NCBI RefSeq assembly: GCF_037975245.1
Contig: NC_092581.1
Coordinates: forward strand, 9,617,303 to 9,681,302
Reading direction: 5' to 3'
Source: Apostichopus japonicus
Lineage: Eukaryota > Echinodermata > Holothuroidea > Aspidochirotida > Stichopodidae
DNA: 64,000 nucleotides
Shown here: positions 26,801-41,800 of the stretch, piece after piece
Position numbering within the stretch: the first letter of the stretch is position 1
How the letters are laid out: the number at the start of each line of letters is the position of its first letter
Notes under the pieces: model-generated
The model's input: the letters and a program-made list of their open reading frames with translations, nothing else
Told to the model about the DNA's origin: nothing
Database searches by the model: none
Position numbers and translations under genes: made by a program

Positions 26801-29800
26801 GCACTAAATTAATATCTATAGTATTGAAGATTGAAACCGGACAACAATTCAAATTATATTTAATCAAATGTATCAGATGACTTATATATGAAAGATGGGG
26901 GGTTTTTTTTGTTCATTAAAAGAATAGTCTATTCCTTTTAAATTATGGTCTATTTTATCAACATTTAATACTTTATGATTTAACAGCAGACTGTCCCTCG
27001 ACTGTCATCTGGTATATGGGGATAAGATATATTTCCTTGCTGCCTCCATTAAATGGAAAATATCTTGGAAAGAGAGCGGTTTAGAAGGATTATGAAGAAA
27101 ATGGGTAGAAGAGAGTATCTCATTGCAGTAAACAATCAAACTGTGTTGACTTGACAAATCGAAATACAAAACGAATCTCCGAGAACATGATCTAAACAAT
27201 GGTGTAAAATACTGTGGAAGGATCATTCAAAATCAGTCGATATAATATCTCTGGATAGAGCTTAAGGGGAGGGGGAGGGCACAAAGCCAATCATAATATA
27301 TTCGAGATATAAGATAAATTTAATAATCAACTTTCTTCAAACATGCTAAGAAAACAAAATTTACCTTAAAAAAAGTTAACCTAAGTTACAAAGCATTTGC
27401 ATCCATTTATTTTTCACTTTTTTCACTATTTGGTTTCGAATATTCAATCATTGTAGCCAGAACTATCAATTTACCAATATCTGATTAAAAACAATATTTT
27501 AAAAAGTCAGTTTCACATATTTGATTACAACATAAGTATAGACATTTTATTATATGACTTACGGCCATATTTCAAAGGTCATCAGCATTACTCATGAGAA
27601 TTACCTTTTTTTTCTGTATTTTTTCTGTGAATGTTTTTATTTCTCTTTAAACAGCTCCATGTTACACCGATGCTGGACCAAACGTCATATCAATGAACTC
27701 TGTCGGCGAAGAAACCAATGTCATCGAGGACTCGGATTATGTGCTGTACTCTTGTCCAGATGGATTCAGTGCTAGTGGAACTTCCTCGGTCACGTGTACC
27801 GATGGTGCATGGGGGCCTCATCAAGTGTTTCTCTGTTCAGGTACATCGTCAATTTGCTAATTCGATCTTTCTGGAAACAGAATGAATATTTAGGAATACT
27901 GGAAGATTTTTTTGAACCGTAATCTGTTTATCAATGTTATCGTTTCGTCGTGGAAGCTTAACAAATGTCGTCTATTTTGTCAGGATAACAGAATAATACA
28001 TATTATCACGGAGCGCAAGATCAAGTCCCCTTCATGATGTCTTCATTTCAGACCTTTATTATGAAAGTGAAATATTATTTTATTCTATATTACCCCGGTG
28101 CGCCCAGGACTGTAACCACCGTACCTCCCCTCTGGTCAGGTCTTTTCATATACTATACCCTTTCTATGCTCCGTGGAGATGGTGCGGAAGAATGGGGGGG
28201 GGGATCGAAATGGTACAGGTTTATAAGGGTATATATGTGCTACAGAATGACATTCAGTTTATCTCTTAAAAACTGACCTAAAAGATGAAACATGTATTCA
28301 ACCTCACAGGGCCGTGCAACCTTCCAACCAACTACGAATTTGTTGATACCATGGTTACCGAACCGGTGAATGACGGCGTGACAGTATCTTTAAGATGTAT
28401 AGATGGTTATGAACCCACTGACGTTACCATTGTAGAATGCCAAAATGGAACCTTTGGTGATGTGCCTACTTGCGTTCTAGGTAAGCAACGAAACATTGTT
28501 TAACTTAGAGAACATCAATATCATTATTCCATTTTAAGAGAATATCAACGATTAGGGGGTGTTAGGCTGAAGACTTGATAAAGTCTCAAACTGAATTCGT
28601 CGAGCCATATGCGCTTCAAATCTTTTGATGAGCCTAAGATGGTGCATGATATGTGTCCCCGTTTCAGCCACCGGAAGATCAGTTCCTTTGAGAGCTCGTC
28701 TCAGAGGACCTAAATAGTTTGGGATATAATCGTCTGGTCGTTCACATTTGTTTTTTTTAACAACGTAATAATATGCATTCACAAAAAGGTTAAGTAATTA
28801 TTGTCAAGTATAATACCCACCATTAAAGACAGTTTATTTTCTGATTAACGTTATGCAATTAAAAGTACGGTCAATTGTATTCTACTATAAGTATTGAATG
28901 CTTATTTAGTGTATTACGGTATACTTTTTCATTCGTAATGTCCAGTTATAAGTTACAGAACGGACAATAAAACGTTAATAACGATGAATGCACATGCGCT
29001 AAATAACGATTCCCGTGTCACAGTAATATAACGCCAAAATTTCACCCTGAATTTACACTTCTCGGCCTTTATGCTAAGATGGTGTGTATCATATGTTCCC
29101 CCGTTTCTATGGGTATCGTGATACACACCTGACGATTATCACACAGTCACGGTCTCGATGCAAGCTGGGATCTACAATTAACGGTTGAGAGCGGATCAGT
29201 CGTTTGGTTCTTGTGTTTAGGTTTCGTGTCCATGTACGTTATCCTCAAAAGAAATTGAAATAGTTAAAGGTTTACATCATATTACTGCAGTGAATCAAGA
29301 AAAAAAGTATTTACCTGAATACAGTAGCTGGCCAGAATTTCTTTCTGCTCAAAACAATAAACCTTTAATTTATGGGGTTTCTTTTAACAGTGTCGTTCTA
29401 CCAGTATAAGCCCTGTTATCAATTCGAACGTGTATTCATTTAATCAAGCTACTTTAAACAGTTAAAGGGGTATTCCCTGTGGCAACAATAACAGACATTC
29501 GGCGTTGTCAGCCATCTTCCAAACGTTCTAGCATTGAAACCGTCATCACTAACAAGCTTACCCACAACTGCTTTGGAAAAATGGTTGTTTGGGGGAGGGA
29601 GGGGGAGACAGTTTTCTGCTTGCCAATCTTATTAAAGAAATAACTAGCGATTAATATTTTGTGACGTATTTTATACGCTACCGTACATCATTTAATAAGC
29701 TTTGTTTTCTTTTGATAGCTTGTCGTTGATGATTTCTTGGAAAGCGAAATGTGCTCTCAGTGTCGCCTTGTTTCAAAATGTATACATAAATACTTATTAT

Positions 29801-32800
29801 ATATACATAGATACATATTATTATAATTATAAATTATTACACTATATACGATACCAGACGATATGTTCAATCTGTCTCTAAGTGATTAGTTACTTACAAA
29901 GAGAAACATACATATTTCCAGTTCAATCGTAGTGATAACCTAATATATTCACTCAATACAGTCAAATGCAAAACCTGGTTATTGGCGTCTGAAAAAGTAT
30001 TATCTTCGCGACAAATAATGCTTGCATGGTGGAATACAGTCTAGTTTACATTTTTGTGACACAAAGATAGAAGCCATGTTCCACCGGGGACTCAAACTCC
30101 TTCAAGAAGGTGTTGTTTTAGTTCAGTCTTACCTGAATAACGTGTACCTTAGGTATATATTAAAATTTCGAGAGGGCGAGAATCTATTTGCATGTGAAAC
30201 TTATACATTCATATTTAAAATCTCAGTTATAGGTAAAGGCAAACAATCAAACTCTTCAGTATGTATTTTAAACACACTAAAGGTACTTGACCTTTATATC
30301 AATGTGTGAAACGACGAAGGAATCTTGGCAGTGAATTTGTGGAGTAGAACATCAAACGGCTCATCTTCCCCGTACGTTTATCCCTCCCATTATTATCTCT
30401 TTATTACTAGTACATATAATAAAAAAAAGTCATCAATGTGCATTTCTTGTAATTGAGTACCCTTTCCAACAAATAGTAAGCTCTTAATACAAGGAATGTA
30501 AATAATAGAGAAAAAATAATATTAACGTAATCTCGCACTTTGCCATTTTGAGCATACCACAAGTTGTGATGAAGGGAGAGACGTTTTCTCTATAGGCTCC
30601 TAGTATAAAATATTTTGCATTTTATTTTACAACGTTCATTTCCTCAAGTTGTATTATCCCGTCCGACGGGGTTTTGTATAAGATCGGGAAACTTAGATCC
30701 TGTGCACCTCTAGCAACAGACAAAGATATTAAACATGAGATTGAGCTAATTCGAACTTGGGTTCCATCATATTCATCGTAGGGTACAACAGTCGCGTAGC
30801 CACGGCGGAAAGGGGTCTATACCCCCCCCCCCCACCCAAAAAAATTTTTGTCTTCCTCCTCCCCAAAATAGGTCATGTCTGGCCCCTGGAAGAGCGTTGG
30901 GCACCTTGAAAAGGAAGTCTAGCTACGACCCTATAGGGGACAATGTATGCTTATTAACAATTAGAGGTTGTCAAGTGTGCTCGGACATTTGCAGGAAAGT
31001 AATCAATTTGACAACATGTATACAATCTTCAATAAACATTTAACTGTTTCATATCTATTCTCGACGAAAGTTATTTGCCTGACTTAAAGATTTAGTATTA
31101 GTCCCAATTTTAGCATGCGAAAAATGGCTAGAAGGTTCCAGATGTATTTTCCTAGAAGCTCTGGCCTCCATATTCCATATTCTTTCAATTAAGACGTAGA
31201 ATAGGGTGGAGTGGAGGGGGCTTTCAATAATGACATTTACATGTTTCAACAACAAAAAAAGGACGAGAGGTTAAATGCTTTGATGGTGGCATTAAAATGT
31301 ATGTTGGTATATGAGCCTCGGTGACCATTATTTTACCTTCTAGCATATCTGCGAGTAACACTGCTTACCTTTATTAGTAACATGGTCAGTGAGTAATTTG
31401 TTTTACAATTCTTAATGTCAGTTTTCAAACTATTTTAATAACTCAATGTAGGTCTTATTTGAAAGGCTAGTATGTAGGCTACTCTAATAAAGTAGCCCTA
31501 TATGTGCTTCTATACAAACTTTTAATAATGTACAAAGTTCAACACGCTAAAATTTAGGGTCACTAAGGCTGCAAGCATCTATGTTTATTAGCTACATCTA
31601 TAGGCTTATAGGCCGTCATCACACCACTTTGGTTAATATCAAATATTACTATTTGCAGTCATTTCAGTCAAAATCGCCCTCTGAACAAATAACTCAAGAA
31701 GTTATCTATACGGTATTATATTTGTCATACGTAAACATGTATAAAGGGCCTTCCCGACAACCATAATACCCTACATTTCTTTGTACTGAGCGAACATCGA
31801 AATGTTTATAACAGTGCTTTTAGGATTACATACTACACAGTTAACACTCACATCAAACCATAGTTAATAAATTAGTAGGCCTGTATATGCAGGTTGGGTT
31901 CTGCTATATATAAAAGGCCTATATAACTTGGGCGTGGCGCGTGCTGCAAATATACACTTTGTACTCGTACGCTGTAAAAAGCTGTAGTACATATACTTAA
32001 AACTGGAAAAGTATGAGCTTGCCTCATATAAGCGTCGTGTCTTACCATTTATAAAGTATACCAAGGGAATAGTGAATTTTAGCCAGTGGGGTATTGATGA
32101 AAGATAAACTCGTAGGCTATACCGAAGAACTGCTGCATATGCACACTATACCCATAGACAATCTTCCAACTAGTTTTTGTGCCTAAAGGTATTTGCACAA
32201 TATATCATATTCCCTTCTTATTTACATTATGATTATGAAAATTAGAATTTTATAATTCCTCATCCCGTAACCGTACCCCATTATTGACACTGGGTGGCAC
32301 CGGGCTTTTGTCCCACCCCTCCATCGTGCGGAATTAAGAAGGGGAATCGGCGGTCTATAGATAATTAAAATACATCACGGTATTAAGCAAACAGCGACTA
32401 CATGTATAGGAAATTATTACGCTCCTTTGAAATGTTTGAATCTCGCTCAGTGGGTGTAAGAAGTATTTTGCAAATCCGATGTTATGCAGCAACCTTCTGG
32501 CTCTGCTTGTAAGCTATGCCCATTCTTTTTCCTTTTCTATTCTTTAATTTGACGATATCCCACCACCCTTGCTCCATTCGAGACGCAAAATAGGGGATGG
32601 AATAGTGATTGTGACGTTCCTATAAGCGACACCCATGCATGTATAGCTATAGGCTATCAACTCGGTGCAAATACATACTTAAAGGGATATTGTTGTTGCT
32701 TGTATTGATTGCTTGTAATTAAAAGTGCTGGCAGTGGCGTAGGAAGGTACTTTTGAGTGGGGGGGCTGAAGACTGATGGCCGGCATGGGGGAGGGGTCTA

Positions 32801-35800
32801 AGGGGAGGGGGTGTCCCCCTCCCCTTTGGAATTTTTTTGCATTTCCAGGTAGCCTCAGATGCAATTTGGTGCAATATAGCACACTTCGACACCCACTCCA
32901 TTTTGTAAACTTAATTTTGTATTTTCACCAGGCCTTAGATGCAATTTGGTGCTCCAAATGAGATTTTTTTTCTCATTTGGAAATGAAAAAGGGGTTTTCT
33001 GACTTGCGAAGCGGGGGGGCGGAATGATACTTCCGCCCCTCCACATTTTTCACTGGGGGGCTGGCGCCCCCCAGCCCCCCCGGTTCCTACGCCCTTGAGT
33101 GCTGGTAATTTTTCTGTATCTTAGGTCGAAATAACATCTTCATAGAGTATTTCGTATCGCGAAGATATGAATTATTTAAATTTGATGGCATTTTGTGAAG
33201 GCATCTGGCAACAGTAGAGTGAATGATGTCATCAAGGCAGTTCAACTGAAAATGTTTGTTTTTTATTTGTATTATAATATATGGGCCTATTTCGAAGTCA
33301 CAAATTCAAGGAGGAAAATAACATTGTTATATGAAAGTTAAATCACAGAGACATTGACAGTTTTGAGCATATACACAATGAATCATGTTTCAAGGATAAA
33401 ATTAACAAGACTTATTATAGCACTGGAGTAAAGTAAAGTAAAGTTTTTGAAGAACATTTGTCGTTATGACATCACAGACAACCTATACTGTGATCAACTC
33501 CAGGTAAGAATCGAATATTTATAGTGAGTCAAAATAGCCTTCCATTTAATCAATATCTTGAGTTATCTACAAGATATGGGATTTGTAACTAAGAAGGTGG
33601 AACATTTTTGTTTTCCGTGTAAACGATACAACTTCTGCTTCCGGAAATATCCTTAAGTCTAGCTAACCATGTTAGCAACCTCATATTGCAAATAATTCTT
33701 CTTGTACGTTTCTAAACAGCGACACCGTGTACTCCACCGACACCTGACGATAACAATGTTGTTATCAGCCCGAACTATAATAGCTACGATAACGGCACAA
33801 CGGTTACTTATTCCTGTCCAGGAGGGTACGATATAGCTGGAAACCTGAATTCTCAATGCATCAATGGAAGCTGGAGTCCACCAGATTATCCAACTTGTGA
33901 AAGTAAGTACGCAGACGTAGTTAGTCAGGGACCGATCCAGGTGTTTAAAATAGAAGAGGTTGTGGCCCGCTGGGGTCGTTGAAGCCGACTCAAATGGTGC
34001 ACTCTGAATCATAGTTTAGGCTATAAATTATGGTTAGGTCTAATCGCAAGGTTGTGTTTACACAAACACTACTTTTAGTGTTTTCTTTTTCATTATTTGA
34101 GGGGGGGGGGGGCGAAAATGGAGCGATGTCCAGTGTATGCCTAGATGGAATCTTGATTATTTTAATATTGATCTGTAGTCGCTCTTGATGTATATATGGT
34201 GGCTGTGAGTAGGCTACTTTGTGTATCTAGCGTACATACTTTAATTAAATAGCGAGTATGGTCTCCTCGCATGGTTACCAAGTTTCATAAGCGTAGGAAC
34301 ATGGAAAAGAGAGGAAAGGAGAGATGCATATGCTACTGCCCGACACTTTTTTACTCGGGATGCACTCCACGGAAGAGATGGGTCATTCAGATCGACACAT
34401 AGGCCTACTTTGCACTAGCGAAAAGAGTGACAGATAACCAAATGAACTTTTTTACGTGTTTTCATATATATATATCCCATAATCCATCAAGATTTCGATA
34501 AAAAACAAAATCGAAATGTCGACACAAATAAGTCAAAAGTTTGAGGTCACGTATAGCGAGCTCCCACTTGCAGGCTTAATCAAAGCGCACTAATCATTCA
34601 GACTGTAAGATGATTGCGCAATACAAGATCCACAGCTGGTGTTTTCTAATTCCAGCTCGCTACTACTATACTCGGCTAGCTGCTCCCAGTCTAAATTAAA
34701 ACTAGGTTACACATGAACGCTTACTGAGTGACACTGACTATACAGGTAGTATCAAAACAATCGACGATTCGAATAGAAAACTGTTTTTAAAAAAGGGAGA
34801 CCGAGAACCTAATAGGGACAACATTAATACTAAATGTTGGTACAGTAGCTCTGACATGAATTTCCGTCTTCATCACAGAGTTTTTTGTACAAAGTTGCCG
34901 CCATCGTGTGAAGCCTAGGCAACTTGGCCAGGGTTTGTCCTACCCTTACTTAGGCATATGTGCTAGGTACTGTACGACATTGCGTGTATCGGTTTCACCA
35001 AGTAGGCCTAAGTACGTGAAGTTTCGATCGCCTTATCGGTCGAATTCTCAGCTAATTCTTTCCAACGCAACAGATGAAGTACAGTAATACTGATCACTGC
35101 CTCCATGCAGCTCAATCATAGCTAAAACTGTCATAGGACCTAGGCCTGGTAGGGGCCTATTGTGTATAACTGCTAGACTACTAACTTAGATGCAAATATC
35201 CCTGCCCAAATAATTCCAGGACTTTTTCTGCAATGTTTTTAATGTCTTCAGTAATATATTATTAACTTAGAACCTCCTTGTGATTAAATTGATGTTCACA
35301 TTCAACATCCAGTGAAATACCATTCCAACATCCCAACCCAGCTAATAATTAATATGTTAAGTAAACTTGACTCTCGGTGAGTATTTTTATCAACATGGCA
35401 GGATGGCTGGCTTCAGTTTAACTTAGTAAATTTCTGTCTGCAGTCTCTGTCAGCTGCACTAATGGATACCTAACCCAATTAATGAATGTATACACATGCC
35501 ACCAGTTAAAGGGTTTGTGTGTGTGTAAATTAAAGACCTGTTATATCCTCTGTTCCAAAGCATTAGATACATCTTTTGGCTAGAGAGAATCAGATTGATA
35601 TTTCTATAGACTGTTTGGATTCAGAAGAGTTTAAGATAATGGTAGCTTTCAGTTTTGCTGTTAAATATTTGCAAACTTCATAGGTCATCTACGAAACTGT
35701 GATATATACTGTCAAAAGTTTTGTCATTGATAATTATTTTGTTAACTTTGGTATTAAACTGAAAAGCAGGTAGTTAATTGGTTTGTATTAGAAGGTAGTG

Positions 35801-38800
35801 TGTGGATTAGGTCTTGCGTAAATTTGCTGTCCTTTCAGATATCATGAGAAAAATGTGAGACTAATCTGTTGTGTATAGAACAGGAAACTACAAATGTTCT
35901 TCGAAAAATACTTGGAAATGACTGTACGGTGACAGAGATGACAGTACCTGCAAACAGTGTGATGGTCAAAACCATGAAAATGTTTCACTTTAATGATTGC
36001 AAAATCCTTACATAAACAAATAGCTTTCTTCTTGTTTAAAGGCATTGAAGACTAGCCCCAAACCGCGTGCGGCCATCTGAAAATGTTAACTTTCCGTTGC
36101 TTGCAAGTGACGTTTTGTTCCTCTCGCTACAAAATGCAGACAGTAATGAAGCATGAAACCTTGTTATCTTTTATCTAGACCTGAGATGTCCAACACTGCT
36201 ATGTACACTGTGTTGTGGGTATTGACCATAGCTGTATGTATTGACTGTACACTAGTGTCTAATTACCGACAGTAGCAAGCTGTGTGTGTGTATTTTCTGG
36301 GATTGATGGTGGTGTCTAACACTTCTGTTACACCTCATTCGAAACTAGGTCAGATTACTGGCATTAGACGTTTCTTTTTGCGCGAGTCTTCACACCCTTT
36401 AAGGAGCTGGCAAGTTATGTGTTACATTATAGATAGCGGCATAAGTCAAATGTAAAACAAAAAGAGTAAATCATGTCAGGCCCAAATGTTAAGTTTGCTT
36501 TCACAAGTTGCTGCAATCCATTTTTGTTTATGAACAAACAAGTATCTACTTCACAATGCAAATACACTTATCGCTCTTGATTTACATAGGCATTAATGTT
36601 GCTTTAACTTGTGCTCTTGATAATTGGAGCTGACTTCGATTATGATCTACTATGCAGTGCATTGCATTATATATTTCATATTTATATAGATTTTCTCTTT
36701 GAGTACTTCTTTTTATAGCTGTGTAATGCAATGTGACAAGTACTTGTAATTTTTAAAACTTCAGCGATTTTTTCATTCAGTAATGTGATAAATTCATTTT
36801 GTAGAGGTATTGTTCGGATAGGCGCACAGGGGTGTGGTGGGGATGTAGGACGGACCGGGTGTCACAGAGGGTAGATATGGCTCAGAGAGCTATAAGGATT
36901 CTTGCATTGTGTAAATGTCATTCATAGTTTTATTCCTTGCTGGAGGCTATTAAAGTAATCTATTCAACAGTGATGGCGTGTGTGTGACGCATTGGCTTGT
37001 AAACACCATAACACAAAAACTGTATGTAGTGGGTGAACTATATATGTGGCACATATATGCAGCTAATTAATTAGAAAAGGTGTTGTTTTCGAGGTCAAAG
37101 GTCATTTGAGCTCAACAGATGTCAAAGTTTGATAATATTGTAAGCATGATAACTAAAATACAGTAAGGAGGATGAACTTCATAATTGGTATGTGGATATA
37201 CAACATTAAGTAGAAGAAAGTCCTTTCTTTATAGAGGTTGAAGGTCATTTAGGTTAAGTCCAAAACCTTGTAAACATGTTAACTCACAAAGTAGAGGTCG
37301 AATGAACTCCATTGTACATGTAGTACATGAATACACCTTATTATTACTATATTTAACATACAGGTAACAGAGGTCAAAGCCTGAACACTTTGTAATGAAG
37401 CTAATTACCTTAGCAATGGTCAACTAATCTGGAACTCATTTTCTTATGCTCTGGTACTTGACTTTAGGAAACTTTTTCCTCAGTTACTCTATCAATCATG
37501 TGATTCCATATAAAAACTTATAACGCTAGGAATCAAAGCTTTCTGGCTCTCTGGTTTGTTTCTCTTGTTTTTTTTAATTACCCATTGTTGACATTTTTCC
37601 CCCTAACTTCTGCCCATAAATAAAAAAAATAGGTTTTACAAAGTTTAAGAAGGGGCAATGCTCCTCCCCTGTAAGGGCTTCAAACTGTAACATTGCTGTA
37701 TATGAATGACCTCCCCTCAACTGAGTGATGCTCTAAGATATTAATTCGACTTAAAGACGTTTTCAGCTTCTGTTGTTTCTTATTTTAATTTACTGCACTA
37801 ATAACCTATTTGATGTATCATATTTCTTCATTTCACTTTAAACCCACAGCTTCAATATGTCTACCGCAGACAGTCAGTGATGATTTAGTGATCATTTCTC
37901 CGGACCTCTCTGGATATAGCAATGGCTCATCAATAACCTACTCTTGTCCTGACCGGTACATACTTGAGGGCAGCAACACTTCAGTATGCATCAATACTGT
38001 CTGGACCCAGGAGGAAGATCCAACATGTACCAAAAGTAAGATCTCTTAGTCTGTACAAGTTGCTTGAAACCCTGCCTGAGCATAGATTTCACATCCACAT
38101 ATGCTGCCCAAAAACTTAAAATGCGATAAATTTCCAAACTGACTTACATATTTACATTTGTTAACTCGAGGCATAGAATCCAACTTTACCTGATGGAAAA
38201 GATGGTCATGATACATATCATCTGCACAATGGGGAATAGGGAGGCACCTAAACCCCCCCTAACCCCTCCTCCTCACCCCACATCATGCTTTTTGAAAAGA
38301 AAATGAGATTTTGAGTTCGTCTACATGCAAATTGTATACATATATAATATAGAGGTGAGAATTAGTTGAAACTAGTGGAACACAAGTAATTTTTACTTAG
38401 AGTTTCACGCATTGAGCTATCATCAGACAACTCAGGATATATAGTATACGTTAGCATCATGTTTCTCTAGAGTAAGGCAAATATGTCACCAAACCAGAGC
38501 TAGTATTGTTCGATACAGGTGACAAACGCCTACAGTGGAATTATGACATTCCTTAACGGTTTCCAACCTCTGGACATACAATCAGCGTCCATAGCCAAGT
38601 GGTAAGGGTGTCCGCAAATAAAGTGGGAGGCCCTGGGTTCGAGTCCTGGTGGAGGCTGGAAATTTTTTCACTACTGGATTTTCCAACTCACTATGATTTA
38701 AGTTGTATATTCAGGGTGATCCAGGATCAAGGCAGGATTTGTTCCCTTGCACGGTGTTAAAGTTTATAATGTAAACAACTCAGGGGGATCCAGGATCAGG

Positions 38801-41800
38801 CAGGATCAGTTCTCATGCTAGGTGTTAAAGTTTATAATGTAAACATAATATGGGGCAATCCAGGATCAAGGCAGGATTAGTTCCCTTGCACGGTGTTAAA
38901 GTTTATAATGTAAACAACTCAGGGTGATCCGGGATCAAGGCAGGATCACTTCTCATGCTAGGTGTTAAAATTTTATAATGTAAACATAATATGGGGTGAT
39001 CCAGGATCAAGGCAGGATCAGTTCTCATGCTAGGTGTTAAAGTTTATAATGTAAACATAATATGGGGCAATCCAGGATCAAGGCAGGATTAGTTCTCATG
39101 CTAGGTGTTAAAGTTTATAATGTAAACATAATATGGGGTGATCCAGGATCAAGGCAGATTCATCATCAGTTCCCTTGCACGGTGTTAAAGTTTATAATGT
39201 AAACAACTGAGGGTGATCCAGGATCAAGGCAGGATCAGTTCCCTTGCATGTTGTTAAAGTTCATAATGTAAACAACTCAGGGTGATCTGGGATCAAGGCA
39301 GGATCAGTTCTCATGCTAGGTGTTAAAATTTTCAATGTAAACAGAAATCAGGGTGATCCAGGATCAAGGCAGGATCAGTTCCCATGCTCGGTGTTAAATT
39401 TTTGAAAGTAAACAGAACCCAAGGTGATCTGGGATCAGCACTGGGCTTTTTCTTGCCTTGTCCTTTGTTACACTCATAATTTGACACTTTAATATCAATA
39501 AGAGCATTGCACATAACACAGCTTATGGTTTCATGCTTCTTTTTCTAGCAAACAGACCTCAGCTTTCAATTCAGTGAGCACAAGCCCAGGGTCTGATATC
39601 AGGCACAGGGTCTAATGTAAACAGACTGATGTCCAAAATCAATTAAACCTGGTGTAGTGTTGGAACTACTGTATCAAGTTCATAGGTTGATCTCTAATGT
39701 AAATGAACCTCCCTATACTGTATATCTAAGAGAGTTGTGTTGGTTACATCCACTTGGTAGCTCCTAATATGAGAATTATTCCCAATTTCAATTCAATAAC
39801 GAAAAAAAAGTTGCAAACATGTGGTATTATCCCATTGCAGAACTTTAAATTAAGCTTTTTTCCTAATTTTGTAAAGTCTGATGTAAAATTCTCATTTCTC
39901 ACTTATTTCTATAGAAAATTAAAATGACATCACTATCAAGGTCACAATTGCTCCATATTACAGTAATTAATGCTAATTAGTTCACTACCAGCGCACCTCT
40001 TTTTCTTAAAATGATTAGTTTCTAAAAGAAAAGTCATTCACCTGATCAGCCATATATGAAGACAAAATTAATGAATTCCCCAAATTTTGATATCACACTA
40101 GGATTTTAGGAAAGTTGCTCTTATTTTTGTGAAATCTTTATTATTTGAGTAATATGGTTATGTTTCATACTCTTTTTTTATTAACATTTTTGAAGTGATA
40201 TTGGAGGAATGCAAGGCCAGTAGAACTAACATGATTTGATATTGTTCGTTCACTTTGAATAAGAAACTTCCTTTGGATGAACTTAATGACAAATATGTCT
40301 ATTACGATGGTTTATCTTAGCTAAAAATGTAGAAGATGATATGTTTGAATTTGGAGATAATAGCAAGAAAGCTGAAACGTGAAAACAGAATTAAAGAATT
40401 ATTATTACTGTAGGTAGAAACAGGGGTGGGCTGGCCATTTGGGCAATGCCCAGGTGAACCGGTGGCCTGGCGGGTTGGGTACAAAATGGGCTGGAGCCTG
40501 GTAAAATTTACAGCGCATTCAATGAATAATGATCCGACCTAGTGAAGGATACCAGTCTGCTCCTGGGTAGAAATATATATCATTGTTTGCCAGAGTTCTT
40601 TGGTAATGCTACATGTCCAAAATAAATGTTCTGATGCCTCATTATTATTGAACATGACAAAAAGTACACACAATCTTTTTTTTATTTATTATAGAAAAAC
40701 AAGTACAGTAACTTTTGAAAGTATATTGAAAGTGTTGTACTTTTGGGTTTCTGACTGCAGTGAAGGGTAAAGAGATAATATTATTCCAGTTGTATAATTT
40801 GGTATTGTTAAGTTTGTTCTCATTTACAAACAGCTTTAGAGTAATAAAGCTAGTGAGATGGATAACGTTATCATATTGCCGTTCAATGAGCCTCGCATTT
40901 GTTTTCCACTCCGTGGGATTGGCTGTAGTTATTCCATAATGAATATACTAAAGAAAATGGAAAGTTATTGGTTACATTAAACTTATTAGTAAAGGAAGCA
41001 TGACTTACGAGATTTCCATTAGCATCCAACAAATCGACTACAGATAGAAATAAGCTTGTCAATGTTCTTCTCTTAAATACCTTCTTTTAACACCTATTAT
41101 ATTTTGAACAGTTTTGGAGTGTCTAAATCCAGTTCCATTGGACCCAGTCATAATCTTGGATCCAGATTTAGAGCTGTACTTAAATGGATCTGATGTGCAG
41201 TTTTCATGTCCGATTGGCTACCAGTTGAATGGAAATGAAAGTGCATCTTGCGTGAATGGAGACTGGGTGTACGTAGATGAGCCTAGCTGTTCTGGTAGGT
41301 TTAAATGGATTTTCAGATAGCTTAGCAAAACTGCTTACAAATATTCTGTATCTCATTAGGTAAAATCCACATCCTCACGACATTTTGTTTGAAACTTTGT
41401 TTTTATTTCAAATTGGTGACATTTGTATATATGCATCTTACAACAGCAGAATGCATGATGTCATCAGGACATTTCAGCTGAAAATGGTCTTTGTGTTATT
41501 TCAAAATATATCAATCATATTTCCACAGAGGAATAGAATATTTCTACCAAAAAAAAGATGCAGTTTGATAAAAAAAAAAATTAAATACAGAGAACATAGG
41601 GCGGCACCTTAACAAACATTCCAAATTAATCATGTTCCAAGGATAAATCAAGAAGAAGATATTAAAAGTCTAAGTAGAGCTTTTGAAGAGCATGTATTCA
41701 TGACATCATAGACTACAGTACCTGTGCTGAAGAAGTACAGCTATATATAGAGGGCGAAAGCAAAAAGTGGCATACATATTATATTTAGAATAATTAGATA

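Larger units (their letters stand above)
18449..27654 (+). other. Intron 2 (9.2 kb), repeat-rich
   Basis: No complete CCP-like exon was found. It contains the hAT-like element 19289-19939, the TTAA-type MITE 20822-21451, tandem duplications at 22304-22597 and 22902-23339, a (TA)n tract at 23757, a purine tract at 24969-25250 and a TIR element at 25884-26216. The rest appears unstructured. A short unspliced exon could be missed by eye. Confidence 0.5.
28481..33719 (+). other. Intron 4 (5.2 kb)
   Basis: Holds a U2 snRNA-like fragment (29058-29110), a small C-rich element near 30789-30933 and a hAT-like MITE (32732-33097). No additional CCP exon was seen. Confidence 0.5.
38036..41111 (+). other. 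Intron 6 (3.1 kb)
   Basis: Contains a tRNA-like sequence (38585-38656), a 69-bp minisatellite (38713-39435) and a small hAT-like MITE (40421-40565). Remaining stretches are A+T-rich without recognised structure. Confidence 0.5.

Noticed and set aside
26985-27090. Possible CCP start after an acceptor-like TTTAACAG (DCPSTV...)
   Set aside because: No second to fourth cysteine follows in phase; a stop comes before a module could be completed.
35430-35520. VSCTNGYLT after a CTGCAG acceptor-like site, like the middle of a CCP
   Set aside because: No first cysteine, no proper third and fourth cysteine spacing and no donor at the expected distance.
38585-38656. Functional tRNA gene
   Set aside because: The anticodon loop lacks U33 and the acceptor stem has a mismatch. 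Better explained as a SINE head or pseudogene.
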